From Saprolegnia diclina VS20 (Eukaryota; Oomycota; Saprolegniomycetes; Saprolegniales; Saprolegniaceae), in contig NW_008246093.1 of the NCBI RefSeq assembly GCF_000281045.1, positions 282,759 to 345,793 of the forward strand: 63,035 bases of DNA, in the 5' to 3' direction. Positions 45,149-56,963 of the stretch are shown in pieces (position 1 is the stretch's first letter; the number at the start of each line of letters is the position of its first letter). The position numbers and the translations under genes were made by a program. The notes beneath the pieces were generated by a model that was not told where the DNA came from, did not search any database, and saw nothing but the letters and a program-made list of their open reading frames with translations.

Positions 45149-46659
45149 ATGCCAAAGAAGGCGCACTACCCTGTGCCGACAGGCTTCTTCCGTTGCCCGG
45201 CGCTGCCGGAAGCGGAGACGACCCACTACATTGAGCTCGGCGAAAAGGTCCTTCGCAAGTTCCTCAAGAAGGCCCTCCTTCCGGACGCGAGCGTGCACTG
45301 GCGGCCCAACGGCGAAGCCGACGGCGTCGAGCTCTTTGCGGGCGAGCCCACGCACCCGAGTGCGCACACCAAAGGTGCAATGTCGCTAGTTTGCACTTGC
45401 GGTTTCATATCATCGTGCGTGCAGGTGTCATCCAGTACCGTGCCAAAGCCCGGATCCACGCCAGTCTCGAAGAGGTTGCGGCGCTGCACGCGTTCGAGTC
45501 GCGAAAGCACTGCTACGAGTATACGCAGCTGTACAACCACGACATTCTTGACATGCTTACGCTCTACAACTGCCTTCCGCGCTCGGACGACCGGCCGCTC
45601 AAGCAGGTGTACGTCAAGTGGACAGCGATGCAGAGCCCCGTGCCCTTCATCCACGACCGCGACTTTTGCTTTGTCGAGGTACACTATATTGCCGTGCTCA
45701 TTCTCGTGAGCCCACGTTCGCTAGGCGCAAGACGCCTTTAGCTTGACGGGCGGCCTCAAAGGCTGGGCGTTTTGTCAGCACTCGATCGCTCTGCCGTGGT
45801 GCCCGCCCCTCCACGACACGCAGCTACGCCTTGTGCGCGGGTCCATCTACCACACGGGGTGCGTTTTCCTCGAAACGAGCACGCCTGGCATCCTGGACGT
45901 CATCTACCAGTTGGCGACAGACTTCAAAGGCTCGATCCCGTCGTACGCGCGCAAGCTGGCGCTGCGCCGCCGGGCGCGGAAGATCACGGTCATCAACGAC
46001 TTTGTGCACGCGCGCCGACTCATGCACGTCCCCATGAAGTCGCGCGACGAGCTCGTCTCGACAACCGACCGGCGGCTGTGTTATCTCTGCGACAAGGCTT
46101 TCTTTGGCCTCGCCAAGCGCCACAACTGCCATGGCTGCGGCGAGGTAGGAAGCATTGCAAGTTTCTTGCTTGTGTAGACCTCTCAGTGTAGGTTGTGTGC
46201 GCCCGCTGCAGTCGGTCGTGGCGCCTGTCCCACGGCAACGTCTCGACCAAGGTGCGCATCTGTGCCAAGTGCAGTGCGGACGTTCGATCAGGTGCGGTCG
46301 CATCCAGCAGCCGTCGGCTTTCACGCAGCGCCTCGTCGCTCTCGGGCACCATGGACCCGCACGAGTCGGACGTCGTGGATCCTATCTTGCTCTTGACCCA
46401 GTACGGCGAGCCCACGCGGGTCGAGTCCAAGGGCAGCGTCGACTTGGGCTACTTGGAGGTCTACGACCGCCACAAGCCGGCGCCCGACGAAGCCAAAACA
46501 CGCTTGATGCTCGAGCCGCCGGCTGCAATGCTAGAGGAGAAGGGCTCGGACTCGGCCGAGTTCGAAGACTTTTTGAACCTCATGGCCAAGATCAACGTCA
46601 AGCAGCAGAAAAGCGCACGCCTCGCACGCTACTCGGCCAGAGGCCCTGCGGCACCGTAG
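45149..46659 (+). CDS. START-like domain plus FYVE-like zinc finger protein (copy 3)
   Basis: Four exons (45149-45374, 45425-45678, 45725-46144, 46192-46659) give 455 residues. START landmarks: FRCPALPEAET, ASLEEVAALHAFESRKHC, YVKWTAMQSPVPFIHDRDFCFVE, GCVFLETSTPGILDVIYQLA and KLALRRRARKITVINDFVH. The finger (278-330) is CYLC...KRHNCHGCGE|VVCARCSRSW...ICAKC, split by an intron before VVC. It keeps RHNC, closer to the canonical FYVE basic motif than most copies. The tail contains VDLGYLEVYD, the weakest version of the shared D-L-S-Y-L motif, then a Glu-rich and a Lys-rich helix. The FYVE-splitting intron is shared with copies 1 and 8, so it is probably ancestral. Confidence 0.9.
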
Positions 46660-47646
46660 TAGACGAGCCGTCCTTGGTAGAAGTGTGTGTATGTTTATAG
46701 ACGCAAATGAGCAGTAGATGCCAACGCAAAATTGTCACTGTCCGATGCGTACGTCATACCTTTAACTGCCTCCTAGCTCTCCGTGCGAGAGCGTGATGGG
46801 CGCGTTCGTAATTGCAGCGACCATGATGATGCGCCGCCGAGGGGTGAGCGACGATCGATGTCGCTTTTACACAGGTGCTCGGGCGCAGGCTCGGGCGCAT
46901 GGCCACGACCAACAAAGCGCATCGACCGTCGTTTCAATGTGCAGACGACCGTGTTGTGCGATCCTGCAAGAAAGGACGGACGCAGTAGCACCACAACCTC
47001 GTGACCGACTCGCCGTCGTCAAGCCTCCAACTCGACGGCTCGTTGGTTGTCACACAACCCGACGAAATATGAGCGGCGGCCAGCTTGGACGGCCTCCCCG
47101 GCTCGGAGCTGCGAGATGGATGATAGCACCATCATATGGGCCGACGTCGGCGATGCAAACACGGTCTTGTACAGTACGGGGACGAGAAGGACCGAGGCTA
47201 CGATCACGTTTGGGACCGTGCTTCGTACTCCCGCTGCTGTGAGCCCTTCAATTTGCGTCAAGTTGGTGCGAAGGGCAATGTGCGCTCTGCCTCTAAACTG
47301 CATATGTTTTACTGGATATCAGTATGCTTCCAGGTCTACCGTACATGGTGGCCGCGCACCAGGGGTGTGTTGACGCAACAGAAAAGTGAGATATGCAAAA
47401 CCGCCTCTGACCTCCAAGATCCACTTGACTTGAAATTTGTATGCAGCGATCGTGTGCGGGCTCTCGACTGCCACGTATGCGTAACACATTACGCCACCGG
47501 CTATCAGACCACGCTGCAGCAGATGGGCATGGTTCGCTTCTTCGCCTTTGTTCGTTCCCAGGTGGCCGGCCAGTCCTTGAGGCATTACACGCCACCTGGC
47601 GTCCCCGTCAAGAAAGCACTCTTGGCGCCAGTTTGACACTGGCGCG
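46660..47646. other. Intergenic, no gene recognised
   Basis: Promoter side of the intronless copy 4; no coding signal was found. Confidence 0.45.
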
Positions 47647-49221
47647 ATGAAGTACCCGCTCGACGACAACTTCTTCCGTGTCCCGCCACTGTCGCCGGCG
47701 TCGCGCCAGAGCTTCTTAGACCAAGGCGACAAGATCCTCCGGACGTTTCTCGACAAGACGCTCAAGCGCGACGAGTCGATGCGATGGTCGTTCGTCGGCG
47801 AGTACGACGGTGTCCGCCTCCTCGAAGGCGACATTCCAGGCCTCAAGCTCGACAAAAGCATCACGCCCTTCCGCGCAGTCACCAAGATCCACGCGACGCT
47901 CGAAGAGATTGCCGAGATGCACGCGTGCGCCACGCGCGCCCAGTGCAAGCGCTTCATCCGCAACTACGCCGATGACGTGCTCGACCTCATGACGCTCCAC
48001 AACCTTGTCGAGCGCAGCACCGCCCACCCGCTCAAGCAGGTGTACGTCAAATGGACCGTGTGCGAAAGCCCAGTACCGATCATCAAGGACCGCGACTTTG
48101 TCTACCTCGAGTCGCAGGACCTCTTCAAGCTCTCGAGCGGCCGGCGCGGCTGGGCGCTGTGCCAGAATTCGATCGAGTTGCCGTACGTGCAGTCGCTTCA
48201 GAAGACGCCGCTCCAGGCCGTGCGGGGGACGCTCAACCACACGGGCTCGGTGTACATCGAGACTGACACACCGGGTGTCCTCGACGTCATCTACCACATC
48301 TCGACCGACATGAAGGGCAACATCCACCACTGGGTCCGGAAGCAGGCCATGAAGCGCCGCGCACGGCACGTTGCCGCGCTCAACGACTTTGTACACCAAG
48401 CACGCCTCGCGAGCGTCGCGCTCAAGTCGAAAGCCGAGCTGTACACACCGTCGTCGGCGGCGACAACGATGGTCGTGCACAACTGCAGTCTCTGCATGCG
48501 CGATCTCTCGCGCGCCCGGTTTTGCCAATCGTGCGCCGAGCCGGTGTGTAGTCGTTGCAGCCGCAAGTGGCGCCTCCCCAACGCGCCGGCCGACCAACCC
48601 AGCGTCCGCATCTGCAACGTGTGCTCGTCGGCTGTCCGCAGTGGCCGACTGACATCCGACGACGGCCACTCGAGCGCGCCGTCCGAGGTGTCGTCCGCTG
48701 GCAGCGACGTCAAGGCACGAAAGCACTCGTCGGTCGCCTCGGACGTGGCGTCGGTCGTAAGCGCAACCGATGCCAAAGCTCGCAAGAGCTCCATGCCCGT
48801 CGAGCAGACGTCTGGCGCGACCACCGTCGTCGCGCCTCGTCGTCGCACGGTCGATCCGGTCGAAATGACACCGACCAAGACGACGGCAAAGACCAAGACG
48901 ACCGATCCGTTGCGAATTGACGAAGACACGATGGATCTCTCGTACCTCAAGCTCTACGAGGCGCAGGGACCGGCGCCGATTGGCAACGTGCACCCGCAGG
49001 CGCTGATGCGACCGGAGCCGTCGACATCGTCGTTTGTGATGATGGAACCGACGGTCGAGTTTGACGAATTCGACGACGACGACGCCAGCGGCGTGTCGAC
49101 GCCGGGGTCCCGACACGGCAGCATGGACTTTGACGACCCGGCGTTCGCCAAGTTTGTCGATCACATTACACAGGCGCCGATGCGACAGAGCCTTCGCATC
49201 GCGCACGAGTTGTCGCGGTAG
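47647..49221 (+). CDS. START-like domain plus FYVE-like zinc finger protein (copy 4, intronless)
   Basis: A single uninterrupted frame of 524 residues starting MKYPLDDNFFRVPPLSP. It lines up with its neighbours through LEGDIPGLKLDKS, ATLEEIAEMHACATRAQC, YVKWTVCESPVPIIKDRDFVYLESQ, SSGRRGWALCQNS and GSVYIETDTPGVLDVIYHIS, with the usual intron sites simply absent. The finger (280-335) is CSLC...ARFCQSCAEPVCSRCSRKW...ICNVC and lacks the basic RHHC patch. The Ser/Ala/Lys-rich linker leads to MDLSYLKLYEAQ, followed by an acidic segment and a final helix DDPAFAKFVDHI that is also present in copy 6. Complete loss of introns while the others keep two or three suggests a retrocopy or repeated intron loss. 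Confidence 0.93.
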   Translation: MKYPLDDNFFRVPPLSPASRQSFLDQGDKILRTFLDKTLKRDESMRWSFVGEYDGVRLLEGDIPGLKLDKSITPFRAVTKIHATLEEIAEMHACATRAQCKRFIRNYADDVLDLMTLHNLVERSTAHPLKQVYVKWTVCESPVPIIKDRDFVYLESQDLFKLSSGRRGWALCQNSIELPYVQSLQKTPLQAVRGTLNHTGSVYIETDTPGVLDVIYHISTDMKGNIHHWVRKQAMKRRARHVAALNDFVHQARLASVALKSKAELYTPSSAATTMVVHNCSLCMRDLSRARFCQSCAEPVCSRCSRKWRLPNAPADQPSVRICNVCSSAVRSGRLTSDDGHSSAPSEVSSAGSDVKARKHSSVASDVASVVSATDAKARKSSMPVEQTSGATTVVAPRRRTVDPVEMTPTKTTAKTKTTDPLRIDEDTMDLSYLKLYEAQGPAPIGNVHPQALMRPEPSTSSFVMMEPTVEFDEFDDDDASGVSTPGSRHGSMDFDDPAFAKFVDHITQAPMRQSLRIAHELSR

Positions 49222-50959
49222 CATACTCGTCCATAAAACCCAAATGCTAGCAGTATTTAAGATCTCCCACTACAACAAGGACCATCGGACAGCGATCTAT
49301 GAACACGTGTGCAAGCTTGTTCTAGTAGTGGGCTATACAAAACGCATTCCTCAATGCTGAATGCGAGCCACCACCAACGATAGAAGCCCTTTGAGACCTC
49401 TTCCAAACCAGCTTGAATTTACGACATGAAAACGACGGTGCACGAGACAGAAATGGTGGATTGACTAGAGTCGACCAACTGAGGCGACCGAGTGACAACG
49501 CCAGCGAACCTGAGTTCATTATTCACCACCACCTACTCTCCATGGATGGCGAGGGTTCGCCAAGAAACAACGTGAAACACGTTGGAAGTTTCTTCCTATC
49601 GTACTAATGCGCCCTGGCACCCATCCTTTGAAAGCGACAAAGTCAACGACGTTCAACGTACCGGTACATTGTACGGCTGACATCCTCTGTGTAAGCTCTG
49701 GAGAAGTCCAACGTAGGGCTGTTATGGGCGCAAACCGTGTTGACGAATCGAATTTCCACGGGTCGGACGGCTCGCGTCAACACGCGCAATCAGACGCTTC
49801 GCCACCAAGGCACAGAACCAGAATTACCCTTTGGTGCCAGTCTGCTGACAGGGATGACGTTGCTGGCACCACCTGCCCCGGTGTGGAGACGCGTCTTTGA
49901 AGATGGATGAGGCCAGTGCGGCTGGCCTGTTGTTGAAATGAGTTATTAACATGCAATTATATAGTGAAGATGGTGGACTTCCTAGAGCGCTCGTGAGGTT
50001 TGGCCGGTACGTCAAGCTGAGGGCGAAATGTGCGGCTGGCCTGTTGCTTGTGCTTTGGCCACCGCCTCTGCAACGCACGACACGCCTTCGTACGTGCGAC
50101 GTGCCGACGTCGGTGGCGCGGGACACGGAAGCGGATGATCTGTCGGTGCCGACGACCCGAACTTGTTCGCGTCCAAGCAAAGGACTTGCGTCGACACCAC
50201 CGTGGTATCCAATCGCGTGGTTCAAAGCGGCATTGTTGGACTGTCTGGAGCCTTGGTCTGGAGCGACAGGGTGGTAGTACGTTCGGCACCGCGCGACGAA
50301 GAATCGGAGTAGCTGTCTCTTGCAGCAGCTCCTGCTCCTGCTTGCTCGCGGAGCAGTGTAGTATGTGGGCAGCCCATCGTCGCCAGCATCGAATCTCCGG
50401 TACAGTGTAGTGCGAGAGCAAGAAGAAGATCTAATCGGGCACCAGATGGCGGCCGCGAAAGGCAAGCAAGGGTCACGAGCGTCCGCAACGCTCGGTTCGA
50501 CCACGTTCGCTGGAAAAAGCGCACGGACGTGCGTCGGGTCGCGGTTAATCATGCTACTGTGGCATGCCGGTCTTCTGCAACCGCGCAGACACGAAGCAGC
50601 GGCTGCCTCTGCCGACGCAGCGTGTCGACGCCGTTGGGATTGACGTATCAACGCCGTCGTGCCGACGCGGGTATGCTTTTTGGTGCCGTCATCACCCGCG
50701 TTCATCCATCTACTCGACCGATCGCTCCACCCAGAAAGTGCAAAGTGCAAAGTCACATCACAATCGGGTGGCCACGGGCGTCCACCAACTCGTTCTCGAC
50801 ACCCGTTGAAGGCAGCTCTCTCCGAGCTCATCACTGACCCCACGCGGTGTCAACTCGCCGGTCTTCAGTCTCTTCTTCGTTCTCGTGGCGCCATCTGGTT
50901 CAAAAACCGGCAACGCCACCAGCCGCAATAGGTGCAAGTGCATTTGCCAAGTAGCGGCC
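49222..50959. other. Intergenic, no gene recognised
   Basis: 1.7 kb. ORFs on both strands overlap without motifs or splice support. Confidence 0.45.
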
Positions 50960-52492
50960 ATGACCGCAGACGCAAAGACAACGCCCGTGCCCAACGGGTT
51001 TCCGGTCCCCGAGTCTATCTTTGACGTTCGGCCGCTCACGCCGACCGAGGAGGCTGCGTACATTGCCACGGGCGAGAAGGCGTTCAAGACCTTCCTCGAT
51101 GCGGTCCTCAAGCGCGATCCCGGTATGGTCTGGAACTTTGTCGGCGATTACGACGGCATCCAGCTCCTCGAAGGCGACATTCCCGGCTTCAAACTCGACA
51201 AAAGTACGTCGTTTTCGAAATTTCTTGCTGCGCTCATCGCATGTACGTAGACGTGGTGCCGTACCGCGCCGTCGGCAAGATCACGGCGACGCTCGAGGAG
51301 ATTGCCGAGCTCCATGCGTTCGAGACGCGCGCCAAGTGCGACTTTTACCGCAACCACCACGCGCAAGACCTCGCCGACATGTTTCCGCTCTTTAGCTTTT
51401 TCGACCGGACGCCGGCCAAGCCGCTCAAGCAAATGTACATCAAGTGGTCAGTCATCGAGAGCCCGGTCCCGGTCGTCAAGAACCGCGACTTTTGCTTTGT
51501 CGAGGTGCGTTTCTCGATTTTTCCAAGTATTGTTTTTCATTCTCCATATTTTGACGTAGGCACAAGACGAATTTCGCTTTTCGTCGGGTCGGCGCGGCTG
51601 GGCGTTTTGCCAACTCTCGGTCGACGTGCCCGGCGTCGTGAACCTCCAAAGCTCGCCCCTCAACTTGGTGCGTGGTGCGCTCCACCACACGGGCTGCGCG
51701 TACATTGAGACCGACATCCCCGGCGTCCTCGACGTCATCTACCACATTGCGTCCGACTTCAAGGGCGCGATTCCGCACTGGGTGCGCAAGATGGGCATGA
51801 AGCGCCGCGCGCGCCACCTTGCACACGTCAACGAGTACGTCCACAAGGTCCGACTGAGTACACGCAACTTGCTGCCAAAGACCAAGAGCTTTTACAAGAG
51901 CAGCAACACCGACGACGACGAAATCGACGACGACGACACGTCGGGGCGGTGTTGTTATCTCTGTGAGCAGCCCCGCCGCTTCTCGCGCATGCGCAACTGC
52001 CAGTCGTGCGGCGAGGCTGTCTGTGTGCGCTGTAGCCGCAAGTGGCGCGTGCCCACCAAAGTCAACGAGCACAACCTCGTACGGGTGTGCAACCTCTGCT
52101 CGCGCAAGGTGCGCCAGGACAGCATCTCCGAGTGCTGCCTGGCAACGCCCAATTCCGACGCGTCATCCGAGGCCAGCAGCTGGCGCGCGTCGTTCCGGAC
52201 GTCGTCGCTCGGCGGCGGCTCGGACTTTGACGCGCTCGACATAACGCCGACGCCATGGGCAAACAAAAGCCGACAGCTGAGCGATCCACCGACCATGGAC
52301 ATTTCGTACGTCAACTTGTACGGTGCCGACTTGCGCAAGACCAAGTCGCTGCCGGTGCTCACGGCGCCGCCAGCGCGCATCGTGCTGTTTGATCCGGCGA
52401 CCTTTGCGGCGCACGAGACGCCGGTCGAGGCCGACGACGAAGGTGACGCATCGGTCGTCGACGACCTCGACACCTTCTTGCTCTCCCGTTGA
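50960..52492 (+). CDS. START-like domain plus FYVE-like zinc finger protein (copy 5)
   Basis: Three exons (50960-51203, 51251-51504, 51560-52492) give 476 residues. Landmarks: VRPLTPTEEAAY, LLEGDIPGFKLDK at the first junction, ATLEEIAELHAFETRAKC, YIKWSVIESPVPVVKNRDFCFVE at the second, SSGRRGWAFCQLS and GCAYIETDIPGVLDVIYHIA. An acidic Asp-rich insert precedes the finger (about 297-352): CYLC...MRNCQSCGEAVCVRCSRKW...VCNLC. The tail carries MDISYVNLYGADL, a conservative variant of the common motif, and ends in an acidic stretch DDLDTFLLSR. Introns are 46-55 nt, both ending TAG. Confidence 0.91.
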
Positions 52493-53269
52493 TGTTGCGT
52501 TGCCCGGTGGAATACACACCTACAGTATCTAATTACACTACTCGTGTCTTCTTCTCTCGACGAATGTACGGAGCTGTGTAGCAGCACCCTTGCTACCGCT
52601 TGGTGGAGGAGGCACCGCGGACGCTCCAAGTACCTACCGTAATAGGGGCGAGGTACATATTACATATTCTATTGGTATGGGACATCGCTTCGGTGATCGC
52701 CACACGTGCGTGCACAGCAAACACCAAGCAGAGAGGCAGCGCGACCGCTCGTCTTTGCCCATGACGTTGCAGGTCGAAGCTGCCGTACTAGATGCGAAGC
52801 AGCGCAACCGTCTTGCGACGGAACCAGCAGAACAGACGTAAGTAGCGCACGATACGTCCACGCTGCGACATGTCGAGCAGTGCGCCTTCTCGATCTCACA
52901 GTGCACGCCAACGGCAAGTGCCAAGTGCAAGGTCGACCACGGAAGACGACCCGCGTTTTGCGTGGTGCGAGCGACCCTTGTTCTCAGCGCAGTATTGGCC
53001 ATGCAAAGTCGGACGTCCAGCAATGTCGTGTCGCGCCGAGACAAAGACAGTGGCGGCCGCGACACGCCGCCGAGGCGTCTCTGTCTTGTCATTGAAGCCC
53101 CTTGTACAAGATGCAGTAATGCGACGGTACCCAGATGGCACGCGGGCCTCTACAGATTCGAGTCGATGACGCTTGGCAGCTACAAACCACGTACATGGAC
53201 GTATGGTAGTGTATACAAGCAGCCCCACACATCGTGATTTCGACCCGGACCACCGAATCGTCACGCAAC
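52493..53269. other. Spacer between copies 5 and 6
   Basis: Promoter side of copy 6. No coding signal was recognised. Confidence 0.5.
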
Positions 53270-54855
53270 ATGGCCGCCATGTACCCTTTGCCCGACGACT
53301 TTTTCGTGGTGCCGCCGCTCACGACCGCGACGACCGCGTGGTTTGCCGACTATGGCGAGCGCACGCTGCGGACGATGCTCGACAAGATCCTCAAGAAGGA
53401 CCCGACAATGCAGTGGAACTACGTCTGCGACGTCGACGGCGTCCGCGTCATGGAAGGCGAGGTGAAAGGCCTCAAGCTCGACAAGAGTACGCGCGTCCGC
53501 TACCAAATCACAAAGCTCATGTGATGTTTAGACACGATTCCGTTCCGCGTGTACGGCAAGATCACGGCGACGCTCGAAGAGGTCGCGGCGCTCCACGACT
53601 TTAGCACGCGCGAAAAATGCCTCCACCACCGCAAGCACTTTGCCGAAGATACGCTCGACTCGCACACGTTGTACAATGTCATTCCGCGCACGGAAGAGAA
53701 TGCGTTCAAGCAAATCTACGTGCGCTGGGTCGCGGTCCAGAGCCCCGTCGCGATCATCAAGGACCGCGACTTTGTGTTTGTCGAGGTATGCTGGCCTTTC
53801 TCACTTTGCCGTTTCGGGTTTCTGACTTTGCACTGTAGAGTCAAAACGACTTCAAGTTTACGTCCGGTCGGCGGGGATGGGCGTATTGCCAGACGTCGGT
53901 CGAGCTCGATGCGCTCCCGCCCATGAAGGGCGCATACGACCTCGTGCGCGGCGAGCTCAACCACACGGGCTGCGTGTACATGGAGACGGACCAGCCCGGC
54001 GTCTTGGACGTCGTGTATCATATTTCGTACGATTTCAAGGGCTCGATGCCGACGTGGGTGCGGAAGCTTGCGGTCAAGAACCGCGCGCGCACCGTCAAGT
54101 TGACGGCCGACCACGTCCACCAACTGCGGCTCAACTCGCAGCTCCAGCGCTCGATGAGCTCGTCGTCGTCGTCGGTCTCGACCGAGGTCGAATCGGTCGT
54201 GAGCACCGCGACGTCGGTCTTTTCCACCGCCGCCGCCAAGCGCTGCGTGCACTGCAACGCGTCGTTCCGGTTCCGAAAGAGCTACCAGTGCCAATCCTGC
54301 AGCGAGTCGGTCTGCTCGTCCTGCAGCCAAAAGTGGAAGCTGCCGAGCGGCAACGGCACCAGCGTCCGCGTCTGCTCCACGTGCTCGGACGCGGTTCGGA
54401 ACGGCTGGGAAGGCTCGGGCGTCTGCGCGACACCGGCCTCGGACATCTCGTCGCACGCCGAGGCCCGCCAGAGTCTCTTCAAGGCCAGCTCGTCCTCGAA
54501 CGTGCTCGAGACGTCGCCGGCGCGCCTCCGGATCGACGTGTCGCAGAGCGAACCCGTGCCGGCCCGCCACCGCCAGAGCTCTATTTCGAGCGCGTCCGGG
54601 CGCGGCAGCGTCGCGCTCGGCCTCGATACGCTCGACCTTTCGTATCTGACGCTATACCACGACCCGAACAAGGGTCGTACCAACTCGCTGGACGAAGAGA
54701 GCAGCCAAGTGTCGGGCCTCTCGTCGGAGCCCAACTCGCGCAAGTGCAGCATGGACGTTGAGGACGACCCGGCGTTTGAAAAATTCCTCGACCACGTCAA
54801 CCGCCACTCGATGCGCCTCTCTCTCTATGTCCGCGAGTCCCAGTGCAGTACTTAA
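53270..54855 (+). CDS. START-like domain plus FYVE-like zinc finger protein (copy 6)
   Basis: Three exons (53270-53486, 53532-53785, 53839-54855) give 495 residues. Start MAAMYPLPDDFFVVPPL; a second Met three codons in is equally possible. START landmarks: MEGEVKGLKLDK, ATLEEVAALHDFSTREKC, YVRWVAVQSPVAIIKDRDFVFVE, TSGRRGWAYCQTS and GCVYMETDQPGVLDVVYHIS. A Ser run precedes the finger (about 291-342): CVHC...YQCQSCSESVCSSCSQKW...VCSTC. The tail carries LDLSYLTLYHDP and, further on, the acidic helix DDPAFEKFLDHVNRHSMRLS, nearly the same as the end of copy 4. Copies 4 and 6 may therefore be the closest pair. Confidence 0.91.
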
Positions 54856-55725
54856 CAAGATTTTTCCTTCTTCTTGCCTCTCGGCTTCCCCAGATAGGAT
54901 TCATCCAGTATTCACTGTATCACAGGTTGGATGCGACGACGACAATATGTCGGAAGTAGAATCTAAGAAATCAGTGCGTAGAATTGACGCCCGTCGTATC
55001 TTTGCGCATGATTGTCGACGCCGGCGCCTTTACGTAGAAGCGCCTCGAATGGCGTCGTTGAAAACGAAGCCGACGACGTGGGATGCGCGTTGCTGGCTCC
55101 TTGAAGCAGCCACGGCAGATGCTCCTTCCAAGTAAAGAAGAGCAGAGACCATGGAGTTTGAGGGCGCACAGAACCAACGCGCGAGTGCTCTCGCAGCACG
55201 AGTTCTGAGACCGCACAGGCCTCTCCTCGACCACAGCCGGAATGGCGCCTCCATGACAACGGATTGCTCCACAGAACACCGAGTATTACCATCTCCACCT
55301 TCAGAACGCTACGTTGTTTTGATAGTAATGCATTGGCGATGATGGCTCAAAGCATCGCTAGACCTCTTCTACATTCTCTTGGGAGTAATAATACCCATAT
55401 CTGCGTATGGAGTTTTCGACACTTTCAGCGTAAATTTATATGGTGATTTTGAAGTACTGAGCGACAAGAATTTATGCATTCTGATTGCCGGCGCCTTGAT
55501 AACTTTGGTGTTTGCGTCTTGATTTGAGTTTCATTTTGTCATTTGAGATTCGCAAACTATCAATCCATCAAGATCCGAAAGGTGCGTTCGACCAATCACA
55601 TCATGCCAGAACCCACTTCTCCTGCTCGCCTGTTTCCTGCTCGCCTGTTGGGAATCCAAGGACAAGGGTGTTGCGCCTGCACGTTCTATCTAATCGACTA
55701 TCTAATACTTCTTTCTACGCCTTAA
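54856..55725. other. Convergent intergenic region between copies 6 and 7
   Basis: 3' ends face each other here; no gene was recognised. Confidence 0.5.
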
Positions 55726-56963
55726 CTACTTTGGCCCAAACGTGGATAAATACGAAAGGTCCACCTTGGGGCTCGCTTTGGGCGTCGCCACGGGGGTCAT
55801 TGGCGGTGGTGTCATGAGCTCGGTCGTCCACCACGGCTCGGACGATGCATCCGAGCGAGGCGTACCGTACCCACTCACCACGAGGTCGGACGCCGGGCCG
55901 TACCGCACGGCCTCAGAGCAGCGGACACAGACGCGGACCAGGTCGTCCATCGACGGCAGCTTGTACTTTTGGCTGCACTTGGAGCACACGGCTTTGGCGC
56001 AGGACCGGCAGTGATGCACACGGTGGAATCGAAACGGCTTTGTGCACACCGAGCAATGGACGCCTGGCCGCGGCAGCTTCGTTGCGGCGGCCTTTGCCCG
56101 CATCTGCTGCGCACTCAATCGGAGCCGCGTCACGTTCTTCTCAATGTGAAGCACGCTCAAAGCGCGTGTCTTCATGCCGAGCTTGTACGTCCATTGCGGA
56201 ATGTGGCCCTTGAGGTCGGCGCAAATGTGGTAAATGACGTCGACGACGCCGGGGGTGGCCGTCTCGACAAAGACGCAGCCGGTGCGGAGCAGTTGGCCGC
56301 GCACGAGAGCCAACGCCGACGTCTCGAGCGACGGGAGAAACGGCAAGTCGACCGACACTTGGCAGAACGCCCAGCCTCGTCGCCCTGCCGGTGTCTCGAA
56401 CGCATCTTGGCACTACAAGACATGGTGTAAGTCCCGATCTGCCATGCGATATTAGCACCTCGAGGTAGGTAAAGTCGCGGTTGCTCACGGCCGCCATTGG
56501 GCTCGCGCACGCCGTCCACTTCAAGTAGACTTGCTTGAACGGGTCTTGCTTGGTCCGCGGCAAAAAACTGTACAATGTGAACATGTCGAGAATGTCCTCG
56601 GCGTAGTGCTTTGTAAAGTGCGCGCACTGCGCCCGCGTCTCGAACGAGTGGATGTGCGCAATCTCTTCGATCGTGGCGCGGGCTGTCGTCACGGCGCGGT
56701 AGGGCACAACAACTAAGCAATGTATGAGTCGACAATGTTGCAGGAAGTAGGCTCGTACGCGAGTCAGCGTTGATGGGCACGGTGCCCTTGTAGAGCGCGA
56801 CAGAGTCGTACGTGGCCACGTGGTCCCACGACGTGGCGCTCGGCTTGGTCAGCGTTGACTCGAGGAACTGATCAAACGTTGTCTCGCCGAGCTGCGTGTA
56901 GTGGGCGACTTGCGACGGCATGGGTGGCGGGCACACAAAGGCGTCGTCTCGCAGCGGATACAT
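55726..56963 (-). CDS. START-like domain plus FYVE-like zinc finger protein (copy 7)
   Basis: Three exons (56759-56963, 56459-56712, 55726-56412) give 381 residues; the start is MYPLRDDAFVCPPPMPS (an ATG 17 codons upstream is less likely). It is the only inverted member of the right-hand array. Landmarks: ATIEEIAHIHSFETRAQC, YLKWTACASPMAAVSNRDFTYLE, GRRGWAFCQVS and GCVFVETATPGVVDVIYHIC. The finger (about 268-318), CSVC...FHRVHHCRSCAKAVCSKCSQKY...VRVCVRC, has the most canonical FYVE-like core of the family, with R-V-HHCR and RVC. The tail is short and ends with VDLSYLSTFGPK directly at the stop, showing that the motif itself, not the surrounding tail, is retained. Confidence 0.91.

Noticed and set aside
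47716-49224. 502-codon minus-strand ORF opposite START/FYVE-like copy 4
   Set aside because: Antisense shadow of an intact family member, with no recognisable domain.
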